This document shows positions 1 to 12,400 of a DNA stretch of 64,000 nucleotides, piece after piece (position 1 is the first letter of the stretch; each line of letters starts with the position of its first letter). Made by a program: the position numbers and the translations under genes. Below the pieces are notes generated by a model that saw only the letters and a list, made by a program, of their open reading frames with translations, had not been told where the DNA came from and did no database searches. The DNA is from Lepus europaeus (Eukaryota > Chordata > Mammalia > Lagomorpha > Leporidae), in assembly GCF_033115175.1 (NCBI RefSeq), contig NC_084834.1, forward strand, positions 89,884,462 through 89,948,461, given 5' to 3'.

Positions 1-120
1 GGATTCCAAAATTTTTTGCACCCAGATGAACTTATCTTTGAATTCTACTTTCCAGACTTTTTGAGGTCCTCCAATATATGTTATATTATTCTTCTTATAG
101 ACTTAATAGACTTAATCTTT

Positions 121-475
121 TTTTTTCCTCTCTCTCTCTCTCTTTTTTTTTTTTGCCAGGCAGAGTTAGACAGTGAAAGAGAGAGAGATAGAGAGAAAGG
201 TCTTCCTTTTTCGTTTATTTACCCCCCAAATGGCCACTACAGCCGGCGTGCTGTGCCGATCCGAAGCCAGGAGCCAGGTGCTTCCTCCTGGTTTCCTATG
301 CAGGTGCAGGGCCCAAGGACCTGGGCCATCCTCCACTGCACTCCTGGGCCCACAGCAGAGAGCTGGACTGGAAGAGGAGCAACCAGGACAGAATCTGGTG
401 CCTCGACCGGGACTAGAACCTGGGGTGCTAGCACTGCAGGCGGAGGATTAGCCTAGTGAGCCGCAGCGCCAGCCC
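121..475 (-). mobile_element. CSINE, full length
   Basis: Minus-strand lagomorph C SINE: T/CT-rich tail at the left, tRNA-like head CGCTGCGGCTCACTAGG at the right. AGACTTAATCTT occurs on both sides as the target duplication. Confidence 0.9.
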
Positions 476-1209
476 TATAGACTTAATCTTAATATCTGAT
501 ATGTTCCACCCTCATTCATCAGCACAAGCACACAATTATTAATGGGACATCTTAGACAAGAACTTAAAATTGAGTAAGAAAGTTCCAAGCAAGAGGTAGA
601 TTTAATATGGATAGTCAGTACAATTCTGAAGACGCAGTGGTAGACATGAGTTGAAGGTCCTGATAGGTTAAAAGGAGACTGAAGATTCTTGCAGGCACCA
701 CGTGTGGATTCTGGTGGAGAGTGTTGAGTGATATCAGAGATAGTTGATGGACTTTGGGTTCCAGAATAGGACTAACATCCTAGAGTACGCTGACAAACCA
801 TCACATCAAAGACCCAGCTGGAGGTAAGACCTGGATCAATTTGAGGCTGACCTAAGGTTTGGGGTGAAATGATCTAACACGAAAAGGCCAGATGAATGGT
901 ATCAGGACTGGGAGCACAGAAACCATTTAGTGCCCTTTTTCACTGCACATAAATCAGTTTCTGTCCACTATTAAAAAAAAAAAACCTTTATCATAACACT
1001 GGATGTATTTAAATGGAATAAATTCCTACCTATTTATTGTTGTTCTATTCTGACAGCAACATGAAAGGGCATTTTCCTTGTTTATTGGCAATCTATTCTG
1101 AAAGAGGTTCTCCTTTGATCACCTGAACATGAAACCTCTAAAATGACATCATCTCATTAAGATCAAAGGACAAAGGAGTAAATAATTGCTAGGGTTGTTA
1201 TATATTCTT
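476..1209. other. No recognisable feature
   Basis: AT-rich sequence between two SINEs, downstream of IBSP. I see no ORF, RNA or repeat I can name. Confidence 0.5.
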
Positions 1210-1528
1210 TTTTAAAAAAAGATTTATTTTATTTATTTGAAAGTCAGAGTTACAGAGAGGCAGAGGCGGGGGGGGGGGGTCCTTCCATCTGATGGTTCAT
1301 TCCCCAGATGGCAATCTGTGCCAATCTGAATCCAGGAGCCAGGAGCTTCTTCCAGGTCTCCCACGCAGGTGCCGGGGCCCAAGGACTTGGGCCATCTTCT
1401 ACTGCTTTCCCAGGCCATAGCAGAGAGCTGGATCAGAAGTGGGGCTGCTAGAACTTGAACCAATGCCCATATGGGATGCCAGCACTGCAGGTGGTGGCTT
1501 CACCTGCTATGCCATAGCACCGGTCCCA
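1210..1528 (-). mobile_element. CSINE
   Basis: Minus-strand C SINE with AAATAAATAAA-type tail (reverse) and a poly-G run near 1268-1280. TGTTATATATTCT flanks both ends as a target duplication. Confidence 0.9.
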
Positions 1529-2366
1529 GGTGTTATATATTCTCTTTTGTGAAATTTCTTCCTCTGATTTCCAGATAAATTCACTTATCTAAACAGAGTG
1601 ACTTTTCTGTATATAGCTTTTGGTGAGCAAGCTCAATGGAGATTGGAGCCAGTGGTTAGGAAGCTAGTTAACTATGATGGTAGAAGGACACTAAAACTCT
1701 ACCACGTAATCTAAGTAGGAAAAATATTTTGGCCAAGGAGGGACTATCATGTAGAAAATATTACATGATTTGGCTGAGAAAACTTCTGTGAGAGGCATCA
1801 GTGGCATGCCCAAGAGCTGTGCTAAATCACAGCGCTCACCAGGTCCTTTAGTCTTCCTCTGTGAACTTGATGTTGCCTTCAGCTGAGCCCTGAGTGAGTT
1901 GGTTGTCTACAGTCCTCCCTATCTGACTGCCTTCTCTTGCTAGTATCTGGCAGAGGCATGAAACTTCCCTCTGCTGCTGTTGGCTTCTCTGAGTGCCTGC
2001 TTTACCTCAGTTCCCCTCAGAAGACCCAGCGACCTAAAGGCAATGCCTGGATGCTTGGAGGAATGGCAGGGGCACTCTCCACACTTGGAATCAGAAATGA
2101 GCTTGCTTAATCCCCTAGGTAGGAGAGGGAGGTGTGGAAATGCATATTCCACAGGCCAAAAGCTAAAGGAGAAACTACGACAGAAGAGATTGATGTATTT
2201 TATTACATAAAAATGAGTAACTCCTGAATATTAATAATTCTGCTTCACAGGCTTTAAAGATTCTTCAAAATATATGACATGATGATTCTGTGATATACTG
2301 AAGTAGTTAGTGACAATAAGACAAATAACAAAGATTATCTATATTTCTTAAAAAAAAAATTATTGA
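1529..2366. other. No recognisable feature
   Basis: Non-repetitive by eye. Overlapping short frames on both strands around 1940-2210 have no family resemblance and no splice context. Confidence 0.5.
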
Positions 2367-2368
2367 TT

Positions 2369-2688
2369 GGGGTCGCCGGTGTGGCACAGTGGGTAAAGCT
2401 GCTGCCTGAAGCACTGGCATCCCATATGGGCGCAGGTTCCAGTCCCAGCTGCTCCTTTTCCAATCCAGCTCTCTGCTATGGCTTGGGAAAGCAGTAGAAG
2501 ATGGCCCAAGTCCTTGAGCCCCTGCACCCATGTAGGAGACCTGGAGGAAGCTCCTGGCTCCTTGCTTCGTATTGGCTCAGCTCTGGCCATTGTGGCCAAT
2601 TGGAGAATGAACCATCAGATGGATGGTTCTGCCTCTCTTCTCTCTCTGTGTAATTCTGACTTTAAAATAAATAAATATTTTAAAAAAA
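2369..2688 (+). mobile_element. CSINE
   Basis: Plus-strand C SINE, from GGGGTCGCCGGTGTGGCAC to an AAATAAATAAAT tail. TATTGATT is repeated on both sides. Confidence 0.9.
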
Positions 2689-3010
2689 GGTATTGATTAC
2701 ATTGGTCCCAACGCCTCAATCTCACCAAAATGAGTGTTTTGGCAAGGATGCATTAAGACAAGAAAAAAATGTGCTGGGTTCTCAAAAGACTGTTTTTGTG
2801 GCCCATTAATTTTATTACAATAAGGTACATCTCACTGCTGTTAAAAGGTAGCAAGGCAGGGGAGAGGAAGGGAAGGGAACAGGAGGGGCGAGGAGGGCAG
2901 GGTAGAAATGTGGTTACACTGAATATCTCATAACACTTCAGGTTCTGAACAACAACTAACTGAATGTCATCCTTATATGGAGATGATGGAAGAAAGACTA
3001 GGGCAAGGAC

Positions 3011-3302
3011 AGACATTTGGTGCAATGGTTAAGACATCACTTCAGATACCCACATCCCATATTGAAGTGCCTAGGTTTGAGTCCTGACTCTATTCCTAAT
3101 TCCAGCTCCCTGCTAATGCCCACCGTAGGGGTCCAAAGGTGATGGCTCAAGTAGTTATGTCCCTGACATCCACGTAGGAGACCTGGATTGAGTTCTTGGA
3201 TCTTGGTTTTGGCTTGGCCCAGCCCTAACTGTTGTAGGCATTTGGAGAGCAAATTAGAAGATGGAAGATATTCTCTTTCTCTGTCTCTCTCTTTCAAATA
3301 AA
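3011..3302 (+). mobile_element. Diverged C-type SINE
   Basis: Plus strand; keeps GGTGCAATGGTTAAGACA, CCCACATCCCATATTG, GGAGACCTGGATTGAG and CTTTCAAATAAA. Divergence is clearly higher than in the neighbouring CSINEs, so it is an older subfamily. Confidence 0.75.
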
Positions 3303-3397
3303 AGACTAGAAATGTAAGTTAATTTAATCTTGGCAAAATCATTAGTCAAGCTCAGAGCTTATGTGCTTTGCACAATATCAAGCTGCCTAGAAAGTTA

Positions 3398-3945
3398 TGT
3401 TAGGCAAGAAGTTAGAAATTAGCCTACGTATGTGTGAGAAGGGCCTGAAGACCAGCACCTACTGAAGAAGCTCCAGAAGCCCAGCATCTTGCACTTCAAA
3501 GTCCTACCCAGACCCTGATGTCCTTCCAGGTGATCCCAGCCCTTCTCCCAAGGAGAGCTCCCTGTTCTCTCTCCTCAGGACCAAATCTGTTCTCTCTCTT
3601 CAGGACCAAATTGGTTACCTGACCTGATAACATGGGGCAATAAAACCTACACAGACGCCCTAAGGGAATTTCCTTTACTCTGCCTGGTGCTAGCCAATCT
3701 GGGGAGGAATTTGCTAATTTTCACCCAACAAAGACTTCGTGCTCAACTCTCTGCTCTCTGCTGAGCCGCCCGCCTGGCCTGCTCAGGCATATTCTCGCCA
3801 TTCAACCATGTAAACTCGCTCTCCCCCAGTCCAAGTGACTGGGCACCCCTCTATCTGTTCCTTCCATTCTGACGGATGCCGTTATCCCCAATAAAACCTT
3901 ATTACTTAACTCACTCGCAGCTCTTTATCTCCAAGGACAGACACA
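3398..3945 (+). mobile_element. Solo LTR of a class I (gammaretrovirus-like) ERV
   Basis: Starts TGTTAGG. It contains a 25-bp direct tandem repeat (3563-3587, 3588-3612) of the enhancer type and a C/T-rich R-like region. AATAAA occurs at 3890-3895 (and at 3639-3644), followed by a short U5-like segment. No internal retroviral sequence adjoins it. The ends, especially the right end, are approximate, and I could not confirm a short target duplication. Confidence 0.55.
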
Positions 3946-4119
3946 CAAAAAATAAGCAGATTGTATATTTGAAAATATTCTTTCATATCCAAGTCAGAAA
4001 AGATGGCTGGCCTCAGAAAATTGTGATAAGACAAGATTTTCTTTCCAGAATGCTCTCAACAGCAGATTTCCTGCCCATCCATTACCAATAAATATGCACT
4101 GATGAATATTGCATCATAC

Positions 4120-4292
4120 TTAAGAGCACAGATGGCAAAGCCACCCTGCCTTTGCTCTGACTGCAGCTCAGCTACTTGGGACCTCTTTATGCCTCAGTCT
4201 CCTCTCACTAAAACTGAGGATGATAATAATTCTTACCTGTCCAAGTTTTGCGAAGATTAAGTGAGTTACAATAAATGACACTATTGGCACAA
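4120..4292 (+). mobile_element. MIR SINE
   Basis: Keeps the mammalian MIR core order: AGAGCACAGATGGC, the tRNA-derived AGCTACTTGGGACC, ATGCCTCAGTCTCCTC, AACTGAGGATGATAATAA and GAAGATTAAGTGAGTTA. Ancient and diverged. Confidence 0.8.
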
Positions 4293-5434
4293 TTGGGAAA
4301 TTTTGAATATGGACAGATTCTTAGAAAATAGTGTTGTATCTATAAGAAATTTTTTGAGAATGAGAATCCTAGTATACCTGTGTAGGATAATTTTGTTGTT
4401 TTTCTTTTTTTAATGCTATATGCCATACTATCTAGGCATAAAGCATATTGAGGTCGTGCTGTCTGCAATCAACCTCCTCTTCCATGGTCTGGTAAAGATG
4501 TACATATAAATGCAGAGAGACACACAGGAGCAGAGAGGGCTTGTAAACACAACAAAATGTTAACCACTGATGAATCTGGGTGAAAGGTACAATATGGGTG
4601 CTCATGTAGTAGTGTTCCAACTTTTCTGGAGACTTGATATTTTCCAAAATAAAAAGTTATGGACAATGAACTGGTGCATGTGACACCATACATAACAGCA
4701 ATTGGGACTCAAATCACTCTTAGGACAGCATTCTTCATTTTATCTGTACAATATGTAAACATTTGTCTGTATCTCTAGTACATGTTCAATATAGCTTATC
4801 AATTAGTAAATAAAAAAGATGCATACATTTTCCACTCTTCTTACTCCTTTCCACAATCCTTCACTACTTCCATTTGAAATTTGTTTTCATATTTATCTTA
4901 GAAGCCGAAATTTCTGCTAAGGCTTTGTGTATCAGCCCTTCTGTGGGTGTGTCTGTGTGTGTATGAGAGTTTTCTACTTTATTCTACCTCCTACCTCATC
5001 TGAAATCAAATTATGTAGGAGTAGAACTGCCAGAGAAAACACAGGACATCCAGTGAAATTTGAATATCAGATACATAGTGAATTTTTTATTGAGTTTAAA
5101 TACTTCCTGAATATTTCACAAAGGTAAAACATTGCCTGGGATTTGTTTATATTAAAAGTTATTTGTTTATCTGGAATGTAAATTTAGATAAGCATCCTAA
5201 ATTTGTATTTGCTGGATCAGTCAACTCATGGCTGATGCTGTCCATAAACACGGAAAAGGCTTAGCTATGTTGATTTATCTAAGAAAATGTTTACAGTCTT
5301 CTGAGTCTTAAATCACAGTGGAAATAAGCTTTTGTTCTTTAGTTCTAAATTAAGCTTTAGTTCTTTTGTTCTAAATTTTATCTATTTAACCTTTTTCCAT
5401 TCTGATTTCCCACTTTTCTTCTTAATCATAACAC
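4293..5434. other. Intergenic sequence past the IBSP 3' end
   Basis: About 4490-4665 resembles the tail of an old LINE (GGGTGAAAGGTACAATATGGG and TTTTCCAAAATAAAAAG). The rest is AT-rich with nothing recognisable. No MEPE exon is visible. Confidence 0.35.
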
Positions 5435-5451
5435 ATTTCAAGGATTGCATT

Positions 5452-5457
5452 TTTATT
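5452..5457 (-). terminator. IBSP: IBSP polyadenylation signal
   Basis: AATAAA on the minus strand, about 505 nt past the stop codon. Cleavage near 5430-5440 would give a 3' UTR of about 525 nt, in keeping with known BSP mRNAs. Other TTTATT strings lie further downstream, for example near 5082. This one is chosen for its spacing. Confidence 0.65.
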
Positions 5458-5961
5458 TGCGATAAAATCCCAAGAAAGCCTATACATCCAGGTGACATAA
5501 AAATACATGAGAATGTTAATTAAACTTGATACACACTGTTGCATAGATAGTATGACTAAGGAATTGTACATATATTGTATACAGTACCATTAATGTCAAT
5601 GAATCTCTTCTTGGAAGCATTTCTGGTACAGAGTGTGCTTTTGAAGTTGACACTATTGCAAACAGGTTAAAAGTACTATTTGTAGTACTACAACCCCAGA
5701 GCATTCAAATTTGATCTCACGGACTGGTGTATCATTTAATCAGTGGCCCTCATTTACAGTGGCTCTTCAATAACACTATAGGGAAAAGCAACAAGAAGCC
5801 CATTACTTGTAGAAGCAATTAACAGAAAATCACTCCGGAACGGTAGACCTGTTCCACATTGTAATATGCACATTTGCTATAGTGAACCTTCCTGAGTTGA
5901 ATTTTGGAAATGGTCGCCAAATGCAGAGCCAGAGTGGAGGAATTCACCCCTGGCTGGACCT

Positions 5962-6498
5962 TCACTGATGGTAGTAATAATCCTGACCCTCATAGCCCTC
6001 ATAGCCACGCCCTTTGTAGTAACTGTACTCATCCTCATAGGCTCGGTAGTTGTCCCCACGAGGTTCCCCGTTCTCATTTTCATAGATTTCGTAACCATCG
6101 TCATATCCGTGGTTACCTGTGTGTTCGTACTCTCCCCCATATTCAGCGGCAGTGGTTTTCCCAAGAGGCGGGGAGGTGGTGCCATAGGCCTCCGGTGGCG
6201 GCGTTGTAGGTTCGAACCCGCCACTAGGAGCGGTGGTTGTCTCGGCGGCCCTGCTGCTCCACTCTCCCTGGGTTGCGGTTCCGGCTGCGTCGGTGGCTGT
6301 GACGCCCTCTCCTTCGCCTGCTTCCCCGTTGTCGCCATTGCCGTTCTCAGCCTCCGTGCTGTTGCTGCTGGTGCCGTTGACGCTCTGCTCATTTTCGTCT
6401 ACCTCTGCTTCGTTTTCTTCGTTTTCATTTTCCTCTTCTTCTTCCTCTTCTTCATCACTTTCCTCCTCTTCTGATGCTTTGTTTTCTATGGCCCCAGC
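5962..6498 (-). CDS. IBSP: IBSP exon 7 (poly-Glu II, RGD, stop)
   Basis: Acceptor TTTTCCTTCCAG, then 178 codons and TGA at 5962-5964. It opens AGAIENKASEEEESD followed by eight Glu. It carries NGT and NST sequons, a Thr/Pro-rich middle, and a Tyr/Gly-rich C-terminus with RGD encoded at 6052-6060 within NGEPRGDNYRAYEDEYSYY. All 178 codons were read without a stop. Confidence 0.97.
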   Translation of the reverse strand, partial: AGAIENKASEEEESDEEEEEEEENENEENEAEVDENEQSVNGTSSNSTEAENGNGDNGEAGEGEGVTATDAAGTATQGEWSSRAAETTTAPSGGFEPTTPPPEAYGTTSPPLGKTTAAEYGGEYEHTGNHGYDDGYEIYENENGEPRGDNYRAYEDEYSYYKGRGYEGYEGQDYYYHQ

Positions 6499-9400
6499 CT
6501 GGAAGGAAAAGTTTGAAATAACCCGAATCTAGGTGTGAAACTTTTTACATCTAAGGCCTTGACTTAATCCAACACAGTGCTCTGTACTGACCCGCTTGTT
6601 ATAGGCGTCATTTTGAATGGAAACCAGTTTTATTTAGAAAAGGATTGGTAAGGCCTTGAAAAAGAAAAATTCAAGACAACGACCTTGGCATGGGTTTTGA
6701 TGGGGCAGGGATGCGCCTGAGAAGCCTTCTCTGGGGGGGTGCATAAAGCTTATAGCTATGATACTTAACTCTCTATCTTGGAATCTGAAATGGGATTCCA
6801 TCTCCCAGGACCTTCTTATCTGTTCCTAGGGGCTCACCCAGAATCTTCTGTTACAAAGTGAGGAGTTAGTGTGTTAACCACTGGCAAGAGAACGTGCCTG
6901 GGGAAAAAATCTTTCCTGATTTCTCTGTCAACGGGAAAATGGTTAATGGGAAAATGGTGACTGTTCTCCCTTTGACAAAGAGTTCATGAAGATAGTGCCA
7001 AATACTACGTGTATAGTACTTGGGACAGTTTTGGCTTCAGTCACAAAATGAAAACAGTGAATGTCTTGGAGGAATTATTACCTTCTTGGGAAGTTTGATT
7101 CCAGCTAATCCTATATATCCTGTTCCACGTGTGATCTCTCCATAGTCAGGTGTTGTGAAAGACAGCGTGCTATTCTCAGCCTCATCTTCATTTCCATTAG
7201 AATCTTCATTGTTTTCTTCTTCGTTAGAAGTCTCCTGGTCCATAGGAAGAATAGTACTTTTACTGGACTATAGCTCAAGATTTTAAGAAATTATGAACCG
7301 TTATTTAGAAAGATGCTGTATCCCTCAGCTTGCTTGTCACATAGAAGTGACAATTCTGCCTTCCATCAAGCCATTTCACATCTCACTCCTAAGAATTCAA
7401 CTCGAAGTTATTTAATCCTAATTACCACTCCATAGTGTATTTTGGTTATTTCTCATTTCTCTATTATACATTCAAAAATATTTGTATTTCAGGCATTTGA
7501 TCCCAAACCAATTTTTCTTTACAAGAAGAAACTAAATACTCCAAGAAATTCTTAGTAGTGTATTAGGTTATTATGTGAAGATATTTTAAAATTAATATTA
7601 TTGAAATGAAGGTGTATTATAATCTTTAACATTTCATTCTTTTGCTTTTATTTCATGTTCCAATACAATTATTTATGAATCTAGCTAATCTACTAATGCA
7701 GTTCATAGATAATAGTAAAAGCTAGGATTTCAAGTTGATAGCACTTACATGCTATACATGAGAGCTGGAAAGTTGAGGTCCTTTCAGTGATATTTTTTAA
7801 AGAGAATGTGGTGTTAGGATAACTTCAGACTTCAAAACAAATAAATAAACAAAACCCAGCTTATTCTGCTTTGTTATTAAAACAAAGTGACTAAATAGAA
7901 ATGTGTTTGTTTCATCAAATTGTAAATTATACTCTTTCATGAAGGGTCTTAATACTATTGGAGTCCACCCCAAAAGAACATCCTAACTAATAATTCCAAG
8001 TAATCCACAACACTAAGCTATCTATATTTTACATTTATACCTTATTTCAACAAACTAAATCTTTCAAGAGTATAGGAGAAATTAAAATTACAATAACTGG
8101 AAATATCCTTAGAGTAGGAGAATATTCAAGAGGTCTTCAAGAAGTTCCTAGAAAAAAAGTTCCTGATTAAAATTCTATAATTTCAAGGCACTCTACACTT
8201 AGAACAATTTTATGACATATATTTCAATAATTTTTTTTTATAAAAGTGAGGCTAAATAGTTTAGGAGTAGAAAAAAAAAGTATTATCACCAAGCATGTTT
8301 AGAAAATATGCCTAAGTACATTTCTCATCCATATACAACTTCTGCAGATTCTAAATTTAAGTTAATTTAGAATTAATTTTCCAACACAGTTTTAGGGAAG
8401 AAGTGGAGGAAGAAGAGGTTCTAGAAGCTCCTCAGGATGAACGCCTCCCTGTTTTATTCATCCACTTTTCCATTATCATGTTTACTGAATGATCTTTGGA
8501 ATAGTTAGTCCTCTGAAGTTTCAAAATAAAAGCATCAGGTATTTACTGGGCATCATGCACATGGGAGTATTACGGTTATCTTCTTAGAATACATGAAATC
8601 TGTTCTCTTTATATCAATACTATTTTAAAAAAACAAATTATGCCTGTCAGTATAAGGAGATGTATATTATGGAACTGTACAGTTCTTCAAAGCAGGGATT
8701 TAAACTCAGAGGCTCTGAGTCAAGAGGGCTTTGCAGATACACGCTGGGAGGACTGTACGTATTTAGAGACTGCTGGCAAAGCATTGGGTGGACATTCTTT
8801 CACCAGAACCCCAAACCAGTCTTAACCTTCTTCCTTCTTCCGTTCTCAACCGCCATCACAATAAATGAAGGACCATTGCCCAAAAGTATGCAATCTAACT
8901 GGGAAATCTTCTTAGTAAGGCAATTGTACAGTCACTATGCAGCACAAATGGATGTTAGCTATAGCTTCTTGTGTAAGTCTGCTATGTGGAACTCCAGGCA
9001 AATTTCGTGGGATTCTGTAGGTGGTATTTTTCCGGGTACTGGCCTGAAATTCTTGTAAGGCCTTCCTTCAAGCTATTAGTGTAAATTATAGTATGGGCAA
9101 TGTTACTTTTGTGGGTTAAAAAAACAAACTAACTAACTAACTAATAATTTGTCACCTTTCAGGTTCCCACACCACTTTGTTTTCAAAATGGTTGATATTT
9201 ATACCCGATCCCTTTTTGACTGTCATTGTCCATTCACAAATAGCACTTAAGAATATCTGAATTTAGAAGTTTCCCAAACTAGTGGATAACTATAATTGCC
9301 TATCCAGGAAAATGCATTCTAATTGGTATGTTGCCTGAGGCAAGAGTGTCAGTTATAAACATGTTGGCACAATCTTCAGGATATGTAGATAACTTTTAGC

Positions 9401-12400
9401 CATAGATTATACTAAGTTATAGAACTATGTAGGAAAATATTTATACATCTTGAGTATTTGCATTTTTGTAAGAACATGAATAGTTCTATTAGACAAAAAG
9501 AGATGGAATTGCTATTAAAAAGAATAACCCTATCCTGTGAATTATGAAAGATGGATGAACCATAGTAACAGCTTTTATGTACTACCTCCCTCAGTACACG
9601 GAGTTTTTAAAGTATAGTCCTTTAGGAAGCTATGGCACTGAATTTAAGATTATTATTTACTTGTCTTCTGCCATTCTGTTATATCTGCCTAAATGTAAAT
9701 AATACTTTCTGTTGCCTTTCTCAGGTTTTATGTTTCTTCCACTTAAAATGGAGATACTTTTATATTTGTGTACCACTTACAGGTAACTTTAACCCTGAAC
9801 TTCAACAGTATTTTAAATGGTATTTTAGTTGATCCTGATTTAAATAATATTCCACTTGCCCAGAATGTAAGACTAGGCAGTTGGAAAGGTGGCAGTGGCG
9901 ATTTGCTGAGTCCAGACTACAGTAGACAGGTTTCGTGGTTGCTTTTTTGTGCTGCCTGATTTGTTATGAAAAGACTGTAAAATTCTTACCTCTCCTTCCT
10001 CCTCCTCGTCTGAACTATCACCTTCTCCATTTTCTTCAGATGAGTCACTGCTCTATAATAAAACACACACACGAATACATATACATTCAATAATTAAAAT
10101 TTCCTGTTGATTGAAATAAGATAAAATATAACCAAGCATTTACTCAGACTAAGTAATATTACTCTTTTGATTGAGCTATTTTTTTCGAACATATGAACAC
10201 TTTATTGTAAATTAAACTATGGAATTTTAGGTAGAAAATTAAAGGGAAAAAAGAACTTAGCAGAGGATGGTTTCGATCCATCGACCTCTGGGTTATGGGC
10301 CCAGCACGCTTCCGCTGCGCCACTCTGCTTCCTGTGCTAATTCCTTAGAATAGGTCTTATGCTAGTGTGAGAAATATATGACAAGACTGCATAAATGAGA
10401 TAAGATTAGGGAGAAGAAAGTGTTATACAATTTGGGATATCTCCAGTAACCGAAAGTATTGACAGTAAGTTGAAACATTTTATAGGTAAACACTAGAGCA
10501 ATGAATCTTGGAATTATTTAATTCTGAGGAAACAAGGAAACCATCTGTTCCAAGTTTTAGATATTATAGACAAAGAATGCTGACTTCTCCAACTGGTTCA
10601 AGGAAGATACTGTGTTAAGGCACAAATCATATGCTTTTTATATAAAAAATAAAAATATGATTCAGTTTATTATAAGATACATGTTGTTGGTGGATGATTC
10701 TCTTATATAATAAACTGTCCTGGTGAATTTAAATTAGGATTTACTTTCAAAAATTGAATTGCATAAAATTTACAGTATCTTTTAATCTAATTAAAACTAA
10801 TTCTAAAAAGAGGTTAATTTATGTAAGTGAGGCAAGTTAGGTAACAAAAATTTATTAACATTTATTTAGGAATTTATACAGTACTATACCACTAAAGTAT
10901 TGAATGAAAGTGATTTATCCAATGCATCTGTGTCTAATAATACAGTTACAGGTTAATGAGCTGTGTGAGGTTTTGAAAGGAAATATAAACCTAAACACCC
11001 GCATCCAGAGGCTTAAAAACAGTAGGGAGACATTGAGGAGGATTTTCATATTTCCCCCAGTAATAACCCAAATCAAATAGTCCTTCCTTTTCCGCAGTCA
11101 TCCCTAGTGGCATCACTTATACAAAAGGAAACCTAGCCAACAGTCTGTTGTTTCCACTCTGCAAATTTTAGCTTTGATTCAATGACTCGGTGAAGCATCA
11201 TGCATGTAGAAAATAAAGCTGCAGAAGGATCTCTATCCTCTGGGTTAGACACCAGATATGAGAAAACCTCAGGTCCTGGCCTGTCCAGGGCCGGCCCTGT
11301 TGGCTTCATTCTTCAGATGGCCACGTCATCCACCCAAGGAAAGGGAATGCCTGTCCCCTTGAGCCAAGAATAACCTTGGGTGGAGAAGAGAATAATTAGA
11401 CCTGCTCTTCCACTGCTATGACCTTGATGGTTGTACCTTCCCTAACCCAGAGGGTGAATACATAAGAAGATTATTTTTGAACTATTTCTATTTGCTGGTT
11501 AAATTAAATATAGAGGATGGTATATTTATGTAATGAGAGCTGTTTTTCTCAGTGGGGATGTTTCAGGCATTAAACTTGCTTCCTCACTGTTTTCTCCCTA
11601 ACTCAATCACATCATTCTTATATTAGAACCTGAAGTGAGAAAAGTTTAAAAACCATATGAAATGTCTTTAAGCTCTAGAATTTTCTTTTTGTCACTAAGT
11701 TCTGTTGCTTCTTCCAGAAGTCTGAAATGAAGTCAGATATAAAATATATGCAAGAAAGACTTAAAAAATGGACAATAATCCTGGAAATCCACAATATTTG
11801 TATCCAGCTCTTGAGTGTGATTGAAGAAATATAAGTTCTTTCCCTATAAGAGTTCACATACTGATCAAGAATCATTTGAGGGGCCAGCACTGTGGCGCAG
11901 TAGGTTAATCCTCCGCCTGCCGTGCCAGCATCCCATATGGGTGCCAGTTCTAATCCCAGCTGCTCCTCTTCCAATCCAGCTCTCTGCTATGGCCTGGGAA
12001 AGCAGTGGAGGATGGCCCAAGTGCTTGGGCCCTTGCACCCACATGGGAGACCAGGAAGAGGCACCTAGCTCCTGGCTTCGGATCAGCACAGCTCTGGCCA
12101 TTGTGGCCATCTGTGGAGTGAACCAATGGAAGGAAGACCTTTCTCTCTTCTCTCCCTGTCTATGACTCTACCTCTCAAATAAATAAAATCTTTTTTTTTT
12201 AAAGAATCATTTGAATGATAAAAAATTCTTTTTCAATTCAAACACCTTAGGGTGTTAAGTTTATTGATACTTTGATTTCTATAATCTAGCACCTAGATAA
12301 TCTACAGTAGAGTGCTGATAGCTTTGTAACCCATGTAACATATGTCAGGCAAGTTGCTATTCTAGAAATGATTTGTAAGATTGGTGTTGTGGTATAGCAG

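Noticed and set aside
1..5434. MEPE exons downstream of IBSP
   Set aside because: Synteny predicts MEPE on this side, but I find no signal peptide exon, RGD/ASARM-type sequence or suitable splice sites here.
5877..6392. 171-codon minus-strand frame overlapping IBSP exon 7
   Set aside because: Out of frame with the exon: the true frame ends at TGA 5962-5964 and contains RGD, while this one is a shifted shadow.
5968..6474. 168-codon plus-strand open frame over IBSP exon 7
   Set aside because: It is the antisense of the real coding exon; its length comes from the Glu/Tyr/Gly codon bias of IBSP, and it has no homology or splice context.
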